Below are positions 25,589 through 35,782 of a stretch of 61,904 nucleotides of DNA, one piece after another. Position 1 is the first letter of the stretch, and each line of letters opens with the position of its first letter. The notes beneath the pieces were generated by a model that ran no database searches, was not told where the DNA came from, and saw only the letters and a list, made by a program, of their open reading frames with translations. The stretch lies in contig JBBDXD010000027.1 of assembly GCA_040902535.1 (NCBI GenBank), positions 1-61,904 on the forward strand, in the 5' to 3' direction. A program made the position numbers and the translations under genes. This stretch comes from Dehalococcoidia bacterium. GTDB lineage: Bacteria > Chloroflexota > Dehalococcoidia > DSTF01 > JACRBR01.

Positions 25589-26863
25589 TCAGTCCACGCT
25601 CAGCCCCGGTGCCGGGAACTGACGGCAGAAGTCCGCAACTTCGCGTCCGACGCGGTCGAGTGCGTCTTCGTCCTTCACGTTGTCGATGACTTCGTCCATC
25701 CAGCGGGCAACCTGGCGCATCTCGTCTTCCTTCATGCCGCGCGTCGTCACGGAGGGCGTGCCGATGCGCAGGCCGCTCGGGCTGAACGGCTTGCGCGGGT
25801 CGAACGGGATCGTGTTGTAGTTGCCGACGATGTTCGCCCGGTCGAGTGCTTTCGCCGCCTTCTTGCCGATCACCTTCTTCCCCGTGAGATCGATCAGGAT
25901 CAGGTGATTGTCCGTGCCGCCCGTGATCAGGTCGAAGCCGTGTTCGCGCAGTTCGGCCGCCATCGCCTTCGCGTTGGCGACGATCTGGGCGCCGTAGTCG
26001 CGGAACTCCTCCGTCGCCGCTTCCTTCAGCGCCACGCCGACGCCCGCGATCGTGTTTTCGTGCGGGCCGCCCTGCAATCCCGGGAACACCGCCTTGTCGA
26101 TCGCCTCGGCGTGCTCGGCCTTGCACATGATCATGGCGCCGCGCGGCCCGCGCAGCGTCTTGTGCGTCGTCGTCATCACGACGTCGGCGACCGGGGCCGG
26201 ATCGGGATGCACGCCCGCGATGATCAGCCCGCTGATGTGCGAGATATCGGCCAGGAAATACGCGTCGACCTCGCGTGCGATCTCCGCGAACCGCGCGAAG
26301 TCGTACTCTCGCGGATACGCCGTCGCGCCGGCGACGATGATTCGCGGCCGCTCCCTGCGCGCCAGTTCGCGCACGGCGTCGTAGTCGATGAGGTGCGTCT
26401 GCCGGTCGACTTCATAACGCACGGGCGTCCAGAACTTGCCCGTGGCGCTCACGTCCCAGCCGTGCGTCAGATGCCCGCCATGCGGCAGCGCCAGGCCCAT
26501 GATCTTGTCGCCGGGCTGCAGCAGCGCCATGTACACAGCGAGGTTCGCCGGCGAGCCGGAGTACGGCTGCACGTTCGCATGCTCGACGCCGAACAGCGCC
26601 TTCGCGCGGTGCTGCACCAGCGTCTCGATTTCATCGATGTACCGCTGGCCTTCGTAATAACGCTTGCCGGGATAGCCCTCCGAGTACTTGTTCGCGAGCA
26701 CGCTGCCCGTCGCTTCCATGACGGCGCGCGAGACGTAATTCTCGGACGGGATGAGGCGGACCGTGTCGACCTGGTATCGCTCTTCTTCCTTGATCAAGCG
26801 ATACAGCTCAGGGTCCGTGCGCTCGACTTCAACGAGGTACTGGTCGCCCACTTCGGTGGTCAC
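25589..26863 (-). CDS. glyA: Serine hydroxymethyltransferase
   Basis: The 424-residue PLP enzyme shows the SHMT signature: YSEGYPGKRYYEGQRYID, NVQPYSGSPANLAVY, SHISGLI, and the PLP-lysine motif VMTTTHKTLRGPRGAMI. It converts serine and THF to glycine and 5,10-methylene-THF, which links to the MetF-type fusion at the start of the window. Start GTG at 26863 is preceded by AAAGGAG with seven-base spacing. The upstream leader is about 160 nt. Confidence 0.96.
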   Translation of the reverse strand: MTTEVGDQYLVEVERTDPELYRLIKEEERYQVDTVRLIPSENYVSRAVMEATGSVLANKYSEGYPGKRYYEGQRYIDEIETLVQHRAKALFGVEHANVQPYSGSPANLAVYMALLQPGDKIMGLALPHGGHLTHGWDVSATGKFWTPVRYEVDRQTHLIDYDAVRELARRERPRIIVAGATAYPREYDFARFAEIAREVDAYFLADISHISGLIIAGVHPDPAPVADVVMTTTHKTLRGPRGAMIMCKAEHAEAIDKAVFPGLQGGPHENTIAGVGVALKEAATEEFRDYGAQIVANAKAMAAELREHGFDLITGGTDNHLILIDLTGKKVIGKKAAKALDRANIVGNYNTIPFDPRKPFSPSGLRIGTPSVTTRGMKEDEMRQVARWMDEVIDNVKDEDALDRVGREVADFCRQFPAPGLSVD

Positions 26864-27023
26864 GTCGGCACTCCTTTGGATTGGATTCGCTTGCGGTGAG
26901 AAACGAAACGGCCACGTCGCGCTGGGCTGACGTGGCTCGCGAGCATGCGGAGCGGCCTCAGCCTCAGCGGCGTGACCGGCGTCCAGCTCCCAATTGCATC
27001 GACGTCAGGTTCATGGCTTCGGC

Positions 27024-27053
27024 AGCGTAGCGAAGCCTCGCTTCAGGTGTCAA
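27024..27053 (-). promoter_or_regulatory. Probable glyA promoter
   Basis: On the minus strand TTGACA (27053-27048) is followed after 18 bp by TACGCT (27029-27024). The -35 is perfect and the -10 moderate. It implies a leader of about 155 nt before the glyA GTG; I see no glycine-riboswitch core in it. Confidence 0.5.
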
Positions 27054-27159
27054 TCGATGTGTCGCTACGCCACTTGCCGGTCGCCGGGCGCGCGCGTGGG
27101 CTATCCTGCAACGTCGGCCGACATGCGTCCGGCCCACAGCCCGGAGCGGAGAGCGCAGA

Positions 27160-27531
27160 TTGAACGAGCAGAGCGCCCCGCAGCTGACGTTCGAGGGCGT
27201 CGTCGCTTTTCCGGCGGACGACCCCGGCGAGGCCGCGCACTTCTTCGAGCACACGCTGGGGCTCGCGGTCACCGCCGAAGACGGCCCGCTGCGCTTCTAC
27301 ACCCTCGGCGAGGGCCTGGCGCTGGCCATCGATGGCTCCGGCCAGTCGGGCAACGACCCGTACCTTCTCTTCAGCGCCGCGGACCTCGCGGCGGCGGCCG
27401 AGCACTTCCTTCAGAGGGGGTGCCAGGTGCGTGAGCTTTCGTGGGCGCCCGGCGCGGGTTTCCTGGCGCGTTCGCCGGAGGGCCGCACCGTCTGCGTCGT
27501 GGATGTCGTCGCGCTGCAGGAGGCACCGTAG
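27160..27531 (+). CDS. Glyoxalase/VOC-superfamily protein
   Basis: The 123-residue protein follows the VOC half-repeat pattern: VVAFPADDPGEAAHFFEHTLGLAV, LRFYTLGEGLALAIDG, and the second module FSAADLAAAAEHFLQRG to SPEGRTVCVVDVV. The metal ligands of glyoxalase I are not clearly all present, so it may be a binding or resistance-type VOC protein. TTG start at 27160 with a purine-rich GGAGCGGAGAG upstream. Divergent from glyA. Confidence 0.8.
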   Translation: MNEQSAPQLTFEGVVAFPADDPGEAAHFFEHTLGLAVTAEDGPLRFYTLGEGLALAIDGSGQSGNDPYLLFSAADLAAAAEHFLQRGCQVRELSWAPGAGFLARSPEGRTVCVVDVVALQEAP

Positions 27532-27564
27532 GCCACGCCGCCTTTACGTAATCCCCAATGTTCG

Positions 27565-27594
27565 TTGCAAATGTTAAAAGGTCGCTGCTATACT
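27565..27594 (+). promoter_or_regulatory. Promoter of the zinc-ribbon gene
   Basis: TTGCAA (27565-27570), 18-bp spacer, TATACT (27589-27594), with an AT-rich spacer that stands out from the surrounding DNA. The transcript would start near 27601 and reach the ATG at 27649. Confidence 0.62.
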
Positions 27595-27648
27595 CGGCCC
27601 ACTTTCTATGCTGGCCGGTTGGCCAGTGGGTGGCGGAGGTGGCGTCGG

Positions 27649-27861
27649 ATGGACTTCTCCGGGTTTCCGAAATGCCAGAAGTGCAAGCAGGGCGACCTCG
27701 TCCCGCTTTCTGACTTTGGCAGCCAGGGCGCGGCGATCCAGTACAAGGCCTGGGCGTGCACCAATCCCGAATGCGGCTTCAACATCAAGATCCGCAACGG
27801 TGACCTCTATATCGATGAGCCGATCGCCAGCGGAGCGATGCACTCGCCGCGCCTGCGTTAG
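27649..27861 (+). CDS. Small zinc-ribbon protein
   Basis: The 70-residue protein has two cysteine pairs, CQKC and CTNPEC, separated by about 28 residues, as in a zinc ribbon, followed by FNIKIRNGDLYID. GGAGGTGG lies upstream of the ATG at 27649. Probably a nucleic acid- or protein-binding small protein; no specific family recognised. Confidence 0.7.
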   Translation: MDFSGFPKCQKCKQGDLVPLSDFGSQGAAIQYKAWACTNPECGFNIKIRNGDLYIDEPIASGAMHSPRLR

Positions 27862-27996
27862 CGCCTTCACCTGGCCGCCGTTGTCATGACGCGCAATCGC
27901 AAGCTTTGTCGCCTCCGCGCGTGCCGCGTATCATGTCGCGACCTCGACCAACATAACGAGCCGGCGCCGCGCGCGACGCGAGCATGGAGGACTGCC

Positions 27997-30711
27997 ATGC
28001 CTGACACACTTACGGATCATCTCGAACGAGAGCTGACCGGCTATGCGACCTGCTCTCGCGCGCTCGGCGCGCGCGCAGCGTCGAAGCCGTTCCCGCTTGC
28101 GGGCGATAAGCCCCAGTACGCGCGTGACCTCGTTGTCGACGTGCGGCACATCACGCTTGAGATCGCGATCGACCCGAAGGCGAAGCACATCGCCGGTACG
28201 GCGACGCATTACCTGCGGGCGATCAACGACGGCGTGCGCAGCATCGCGTTCGACGCCGCGGAGATGCAGATCACGCGCGTGACCGCTGGCGGCAAGCCCG
28301 TAAAGTTCGACTACAGCGACCCTGTGCTCCGTATCGACTTGCCGCGCGCGCTCAAGGCCGGCGCCGAGACGGAAATCGCCATCGCCTACTCGGCGTATCC
28401 GCGCCGCGGGCTCTACTTCACGGAGCCCGACAAGGACTACCCGAAGAAGCCGCTGCAAGCGTGGACCCAGGGCCAGGACGAAGACTCGCGCCACTGGTAT
28501 CCCTGCATCGACTACCCGAACCACCAGCAGACCTCCGAAGTCATCGTCACTGTGCCCGGCTCGATGATCAGCATCGGCAACGGCGCGCTGAAGTCGCTGA
28601 AGCAGAACAAACGCGCGGGCACGAAGACCTACCACTGGCAGCAGGACACGCCGCACGTCACGTACCTGCTCAGCCAGATCGTGGGCGAGTTCGCGGAGAT
28701 CCACCATCGCGCGGACGGCACGCCGCTCGAATACTTCGGTCCGACAGGTCGCGGCGTCGACCTGGAGCGCACGCTCGCCAACACGCCGGCCATGATCCGC
28801 TTCTTCAACGAAGCGACCGGCGTCAAGTATCCGTATGCCCGTTACGCGCAGACGTTCGTCGCGGACTTCATCTTCGGCGGCATGGAGAACGTCAGCGCGA
28901 CGACCCTCACCGATACGTCGCTGCTCGACAAGCGCGCATCCCTCGATGCCGACGCCGACGGCCTGCTTGCGCACGAACTGGCGCACCAGTGGTTCGGCGA
29001 TCTGCTCACCTGTCGCGACTGGTCGCACGGCTGGCTCAACGAAGGCTTTGCGACGTATTTCGAGGCGCTGTTCACCGAGCGCCACAAGGGTATCGACGAG
29101 TTCCGGTACGAGCTGTACCAGAACGCGCAGATCTACATGGGCGAGGACTCCGGCCGCTACCGGCGTCCGATCGTCCACAACGTGTACCGCGAGCCGATCG
29201 ATCTCTTCGACCGTCACCTGTACGAAAAGGGCTCGCTCGTCCTGCACATGATCCGCACCGCCCTCGGCGACGACCTCTGGTGGAAGTCGATCCGCGCCTA
29301 CGTCGCGAAGCACCGCAGCACGAACGTCACCACGCCCGACCTGCAACGCGCCATCTGGAGCACGACGGGACGCAACATCGACTGGCTCTTCGATGAGTTT
29401 GTCTATCGCGGCGGCCATCCGGCATTCCGCTTGACCTTCGACTGGGACGAAGACGCAAAGCAGGCGAAGCTCAACGTGCAGCAGACGCAGGATGAGAAGG
29501 ACTCATCGGTGTTCCGCGTGCCCGTCGAGATCGCGTTCACCGTCGATGGCAAGAAGCAGTCGTTCCGCGTCGACATCAACGAGAAGGTGCACAACTTCTA
29601 CTTCTCGCTGCCCGCAAAGCCGCAGCTCGTGCGCTTCGATCCGGGCAACAACATCCTCAAGACCGTCGAGTTCAAACGGCCGAAGGAGATGCTGCTCTTC
29701 CAGCTCAAGCAAGACGAAGACGCCGTCGGCCGCATCGACGCGGCGAAGGAGCTTTCGAAGCTCGGCTCGAAGGAAGCCGCCGACGCGCTCAAAGACGCCG
29801 TGCTGAAGGATGCGTTCTGGGGCGTGCAGGCCGAGGCGGCGCGCGCGCTCGGCGCCATGAAGAGCGCAATCGCGCTCGATGCGCTGCTGGCAACGACGAA
29901 AGTGCGCCACCCAAAGGCGCGCCGCGGTGTCTACGCGGCACTCGGACAGTTCCGCGACGACCGCGCGGCCGATGCGCTCATCGCGCTGCTGCGCAAGGGC
30001 GACGCCAGCTACTACGTCGAAGGCGCCGCCGCGCATTCACTCGGCACCACGCGTTCCGCGAAGGCGTTCGACGTCCTCGCGAAGGTCGCGATGCGCAAGG
30101 AGTCGCAGAACGACGTCATCCGCGCGTCGGCGCTGCTCGGCTTCGCCGACCTGAAGGACGAACGGGCGCTGCCGATCGCGCTCGACTGGACCAGGCGCGG
30201 CCGCTCGAACCCCGTGCGTGGCGTCGCGACGTCTGTGCTCGGCAAGCTCGGGCAACTCAGCGACCGCGCGAAGGATCAGGCCTTCGACCGGCTCATCGAG
30301 CTATTGCCTGATGAATGGCTGCGCGTGCGGCTCAATGCGATCACGGCGCTCGCCGAATTGAAGGACACCAAGGCGCTCGGCGAATTGAGCCGCACCATCG
30401 ACCGCGAGCTCGATGGCCGCGTGATCCGCACCGCCCGCGAAGCGATGCAGCGCATCCGCGAAGGCGCCGACAAGGGCGAAGAAGTCCGCAAGCTGCGCGA
30501 GGATCTCGACAAGATGATGGAAGAGAACCGCTCGCTGAAGGACCGTATCGACAAGATCGAAGCGCGCAACGGCGCCTCGCCGAAGAAGCGCGCGGCGGCA
30601 TCATCGAAGCGCGCCGCCGCATCATCGAACGGCGCCAAGCCAAAGCGCCCCGCCCCGAAAGCGACGAAACGCGCCCCCAAGCGAGTCGCCGCCGCCCGCT
30701 CGCGCCGGTAG
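27997..30711 (+). CDS. M1-family zinc aminopeptidase with C-terminal HEAT repeats and basic tail
   Basis: The 904-residue protein has an N-terminal beta domain, the substrate-binding GGMEN motif, the zinc motif HELAHQWFGDLL and the distal Glu in GWLNEGFATYFEAL, all intact. After residue ~560 come HEAT-like repeats (SKEAADALKDAVLKD, RAADALIALL, NAITALAELKD), a short coiled coil (KLREDLDKMMEENRSLK) and a Lys/Ala/Arg-rich tail. It cleaves N-terminal residues from peptides. The basic tail is unusual for the family. ATG at 27997 follows ATGGAGG; no signal peptide, so likely cytoplasmic. Confidence 0.93.
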   Translation: MPDTLTDHLERELTGYATCSRALGARAASKPFPLAGDKPQYARDLVVDVRHITLEIAIDPKAKHIAGTATHYLRAINDGVRSIAFDAAEMQITRVTAGGKPVKFDYSDPVLRIDLPRALKAGAETEIAIAYSAYPRRGLYFTEPDKDYPKKPLQAWTQGQDEDSRHWYPCIDYPNHQQTSEVIVTVPGSMISIGNGALKSLKQNKRAGTKTYHWQQDTPHVTYLLSQIVGEFAEIHHRADGTPLEYFGPTGRGVDLERTLANTPAMIRFFNEATGVKYPYARYAQTFVADFIFGGMENVSATTLTDTSLLDKRASLDADADGLLAHELAHQWFGDLLTCRDWSHGWLNEGFATYFEALFTERHKGIDEFRYELYQNAQIYMGEDSGRYRRPIVHNVYREPIDLFDRHLYEKGSLVLHMIRTALGDDLWWKSIRAYVAKHRSTNVTTPDLQRAIWSTTGRNIDWLFDEFVYRGGHPAFRLTFDWDEDAKQAKLNVQQTQDEKDSSVFRVPVEIAFTVDGKKQSFRVDINEKVHNFYFSLPAKPQLVRFDPGNNILKTVEFKRPKEMLLFQLKQDEDAVGRIDAAKELSKLGSKEAADALKDAVLKDAFWGVQAEAARALGAMKSAIALDALLATTKVRHPKARRGVYAALGQFRDDRAADALIALLRKGDASYYVEGAAAHSLGTTRSAKAFDVLAKVAMRKESQNDVIRASALLGFADLKDERALPIALDWTRRGRSNPVRGVATSVLGKLGQLSDRAKDQAFDRLIELLPDEWLRVRLNAITALAELKDTKALGELSRTIDRELDGRVIRTAREAMQRIREGADKGEEVRKLREDLDKMMEENRSLKDRIDKIEARNGASPKKRAAASSKRAAASSNGAKPKRPAPKATKRAPKRVAAARSRR

Positions 30712-30820
30712 GAGACAGCCATCACCACAGAGGCACAGAGGTTTTAATACGAGCGCGGGCTTCAGCCCGCGTTCTTCCACGTAGAACTTACAACTGAAAA
30801 CTTACAACTGAAAAACACAA
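30712..30820. terminator. Convergent gap with GC hairpin and heptad repeat (locus 6)
   Basis: Between the aminopeptidase and hemL genes, CGCGGGC-TTCA-GCCCGCG at 30754-30771 forms a perfect 7-bp stem followed by TTCTTCC, a plausible bidirectional terminator. At 30784-30818 heptads GAACTTA, CAACTGA, AAACTTA, CAACTGA follow. Two 8-bp CACAGAGG copies lie at about 30724-30739. Confidence 0.55.
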
Positions 30821-32116
<1,296 letters not shown>

Positions 32117-32165
32117 GCGTGAAGTGTAGGTGCGGTGATCGGTGCGAGCGAGACCCGTCGGCAGC

Positions 32166-33988
32166 TCACAGATTCAGCGAGTCCCGCAATTCGAGAAGAA
32201 ACTCAGACGGGCCATCAAAGCGAGTATTCCCCCAGCGGTCGGTTGTGAACCCTGAGTAGAACATGTGAACCTCGTGCATTGCGCGCGTAAAGCCAACATA
32301 GAACAGTCTGCGCTGCTCACGGCGAACAGCCGGTGTCCGCGCTGACCAACGCGGGATGAGCCCCTGATCCATCCCAACCATGATCACTGCATCGAACTCC
32401 AACCCCTTGCAACTGTGCATGGTAATAAGTCTTAGTTGCGACGGATCGCCCGACTGTGACGCAAACTGCTGAACGGTTGAACCCGCTAGCGCTCCGGCAG
32501 GTGAGTAACTCCCTATGAGACGTTCCCATACCTCGAATTCGTCGGGCCGTACTCCATCCTTATCGAGATGTGCCTCAAGCGCGACTCTCCAAAGGGCGTT
32601 GAGCCAGTCGAGGGCTGGTAGATCAGCTGAACGATGATTCCAGAGAAATTGGGTCAGGTTGGCCTTAGTGTCTGCCGCAATATCCGCTTCGTCGTCTACT
32701 CCTGTGAGTTGCCCCCAAAGCTCAAGGATGTCCCGAATCCGTTGGTTCCCGGTCCTCCATTCACCGCTACACCAGCGTGCGCAATCTTCTACCCACCGGG
32801 TCAAGGGCGTCTTGGGATAAGGGGCATTTCCATCGATGCGAACGTACCTGACATTATGCTCTCGCGCGACGTCTGCAATCACATCACCGACGTTCTTGTC
32901 AACATAGAGCACACCAATATCGCCAACCTGTCGGCCTTCGTGTCGACTCAAGATCTCGGGAATCGCGGCGATGGCACGCTGAGCTTGTTCGGCCAGCCCA
33001 CCGTCTTCGCAGAATACGAAGTCGATGACTGCATCTTCCTCGTCAGCTGCAATGTAGCCGCGATCCTCTTGTAGGATGATCTCGGCGGCATCGATTATTC
33101 TTTGACGAGATCTGTAATTGATGCGAAGGGCAATTGTCTCAAAGTCCGTCCGCTCCGCGAGTTCGCGAAGCAGGGTAGGTTGTGCACCAGAGAACGCGTA
33201 AATGGATTGATCCGGGTCTCCGACCGCAATGACCCTCACACCTACGCTTTCGGAAAGGATACGCACCAAGTGGTGAAGCTGCACTCCCAGATCTTGATAC
33301 TCATCGACGAGCAGGACGGGAAACTTCGCAGCGACCGCTTGGGCAACCCACTCCATACTAAGAAGCCGCAGGCCGGCAATTGTCATGTCATCGAAATCGA
33401 TGAACCCTGCCTTGTGGAGTAAGTCGGTGTAGTGGAGTGCTATGTCCGCTATCGGTTCCTTAACATCCTTCGACCAGTTGCGTCACGTCTCCAATTCATG
33501 CGGCGGTAGAGCTCGAAGGCCTCTCGAATCTCGTATACCGGCGTATTCTTTCCGAGAACTCTGTCCGTCGCTTCCTCAAGGCAAGAGTCTCGCTGGGACT
33601 TCGTCGCTACCCGAAATGGATTGGGAAGGTCTGGAGCGCCGATGGATGCGTAAGGGCGCACTATGTGCGAAAGGCAGAACCCGTGAACAGTGCCGACGAA
33701 AACCCTGCGGGACGGGTGAACGCCCAGTTGCGACGATCGCCTGGTAAGCTCGCGCGCGCATTCGCTGTTGTAAGTGATGCAGGCAACGCCCTGAGGAGGG
33801 GCGACATCCTCGTCGAGTACGCGCGCGAGCTTAATAGTCAACGCCTTGGTTTTACCTGTCCCAGGCCCTGCTAGAACTACGCAGTTCCGTGAAGACTCGT
33901 AAAGTTGCCATTGACCAGGGTTGGCTCGAAGATCCTCAGCGGCGGCAAGATACAACCGGTTATCACTGAGGTAGTTGTTGGGTGACAT
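32166..33988 (-). pseudogene. UvrD/Rep-like helicase (GajB-like), split by a frameshift
   Basis: The N-terminal part (33988-33449) has the Walker A VVLAGPGTGKTKAL and VGTVHGFC; the C-terminal part, open from about 33482 to 32166, has LLVDEYQDL, VGDPDQSIYAFSGAQ, LRINYRSRQRIID, TMHSCKGLEFDAV and YVGFTRAMHEV, i.e. all superfamily I helicase motifs. A single missing base between about 33449 and 33485 joins them into a ~605-residue protein. It overlaps the OLD-family gene upstream by 26 bp. That pairing is the two-gene Gabija layout, in which GajB is the helicase. Either an inactivated defence gene or a sequencing error. Confidence 0.8.
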
Positions 33989-35747
33989 GCTCTATAGCCT
34001 CTTTGATGTAAACCGGACAAATCGCGGCGTTCAGCTTTGAAGCGAGGCGTTGCGCAACACGACCCTTCCCAGCGCGCTCGATGGCCGACATGACAGAATC
34101 GAGCGGAACCGACTCGACAGTGCTCGCCCATTGTTTGAACCGCTGCCGTGATGCCGCGGTCTCCGCGAGTTCCTCCAGCGCTTGGCAAATCGGCCCTGCG
34201 GCTCCAGCCGTCCACAGCTCCCGTTCGAGGGTCGAACCGTTCACGAAGACTCCCTTCGATCGGCCCTCCTCAAGCAGCCGGTGATCCCCCTCTGCCTCAT
34301 CGACGTTCCTTCCCAGCACGGTCAGAAGGGCGCGGATCCTTGTCACCGCGCCCGCCGGTTCGTCCTCGCGTGGATCAAGATCCGTAATTACCGAAAAGGG
34401 GATGTCTAACCCCGCCTGCGACAACAGTTTGACGTACGCAGCGAAATGGGTTCCCTCAACGGAACACACTGTGATCCCGAGCTTGTCGAAGTCCGTCCCA
34501 AGGAGCTTGGCGAAGGCTGGAACCAAGAACGCCTCTGCCATCCCTTCAACCAAAATCACTCCGCGGGCAAACACAAGTTCGCTCCGGGTAACGTTCAGAT
34601 AGCGCTCGAGATCACTAACCTCATCGGCATCGAATTCGAGCGTCGCCGATGAGAGTGCAACCGTTTCGACAGGCTCCCCGATCCTCTTCAGGAGCACGAT
34701 CGATCGAACGGGAGAGACGCTCACGACGTGCGGTGAATGAGTCGTGAGGAAGATCAATTGATCGTGCTCTGGTGGCTGGTCTTGCTCAACTCGAGTTCTT
34801 AGGAAATCGCTGTATACAAGCCTTTGCAAGTGAGGGTGGAGGTGTGCTTCAGGCTCTTCGATAGCAAGGAAGACGAAGTTGCGCCTCTGCTGTTCAACCG
34901 TTAGTCGTAGTTCTAACGTCTTCAGCGCAAGGTACAGGAGGTTCGCAGACCCCAAGCTAGCGTCGGAAATCGAGCGCACGCCATTATCGAAGAACAGACG
35001 AAGTGATCGAACCAGTTTGTCTGCGTCCGCCTCAGTGGCGCTAAGTAGAAACTCAAGGCCGTGCCCAGCCCCGACCATCTCCATCAGACGCTCGTTGATT
35101 TCTCGAGCGACGCCCGCAACTTCAGGGATCGCGGCAAGTTGACGGCTTCCCGCTGTAATCGCGCCACTGATGCGCAGGAGCTCGTCCGGCTCGATCGTTG
35201 ACGCGGCCTGTTCCATCAGAGGACGCAACGGAGATGCCCTCCAGCGTTGGAGATCGCTCTCCGCGTCTCGTAGCGCCGGAAGAACGTCGACAGCTAATCG
35301 TCGGCGCGTTTCTAGCGGTATGACGTTGTCGGGCCTATCCCCACCGAAGATGGCCCACTTCAGCTCCACATCACTTCTGATCGCTTCGCCGGTGTCTTGT
35401 GACGCGGTGTAACGGTAAGTGAACCGGGACGTGAAAGGCTCCGTTTCAACCACCGAATCCGCGAGAAGGGATAAGAGACTCGGCCTCGTCTCGAAGTCAC
35501 GAAAGTCTAGAGCCACTTCGATTGCGTGGTCTCGAGCGAGCGGCCGCGGAAGACCGTCCCAAAAGTCATCTAGCCTTAGGTAACGAGCCGAGTCAGGAAG
35601 ACTAGGGTCGAGCACCAGCCGTATGGCATGGATTAGGTTCGACTTACCGACCTTATTCTCCCCAACGAACACGCTGTCGCCGCCGAGGGCGACGTCTAGC
35701 ATTCGAAAGTTCCTAAAATTCCTAATCTGTAGGCGCGAAACAAACAC
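33963..35747 (-). CDS. OLD-family ATPase/TOPRIM nuclease (GajA-like)
   Basis: The 594-residue protein has an N-terminal ABC-type ATPase with Walker A FVGENKVGKSNL, signature-like region near the middle, Walker B AIEEPEAHLHPHLQRL and LTTHSPHV, then a TOPRIM domain with VILVEGMAEAFLVPAFAKLL and the DxD VITDLDPRED. This is the overlapping-lysogenisation-defect layout. Length and the adjacent helicase gene fit GajA of Gabija, a nicking endonuclease held in check by nucleotides and released in phage infection. GTG start at 35747 after AGAGGG. GC looks lower than in flanking hemL and MFS genes. Confidence 0.87.
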   Translation of the reverse strand: MFVSRLQIRNFRNFRMLDVALGGDSVFVGENKVGKSNLIHAIRLVLDPSLPDSARYLRLDDFWDGLPRPLARDHAIEVALDFRDFETRPSLLSLLADSVVETEPFTSRFTYRYTASQDTGEAIRSDVELKWAIFGGDRPDNVIPLETRRRLAVDVLPALRDAESDLQRWRASPLRPLMEQAASTIEPDELLRISGAITAGSRQLAAIPEVAGVAREINERLMEMVGAGHGLEFLLSATEADADKLVRSLRLFFDNGVRSISDASLGSANLLYLALKTLELRLTVEQQRRNFVFLAIEEPEAHLHPHLQRLVYSDFLRTRVEQDQPPEHDQLIFLTTHSPHVVSVSPVRSIVLLKRIGEPVETVALSSATLEFDADEVSDLERYLNVTRSELVFARGVILVEGMAEAFLVPAFAKLLGTDFDKLGITVCSVEGTHFAAYVKLLSQAGLDIPFSVITDLDPREDEPAGAVTRIRALLTVLGRNVDEAEGDHRLLEEGRSKGVFVNGSTLERELWTAGAAGPICQALEELAETAASRQRFKQWASTVESVPLDSVMSAIERAGKGRVAQRLASKLNAAICPVYIKEAIEHVTQQLPQ

Positions 35748-35782
35748 GAATCCCTCTTCCGCATGATTCTATACGAATCACA

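Noticed and set aside
26864-27159. Possible glycine or THF riboswitch before glyA
   Set aside because: A promoter and a leader of about 155 nt are present, but I could not find the conserved core of a known riboswitch.
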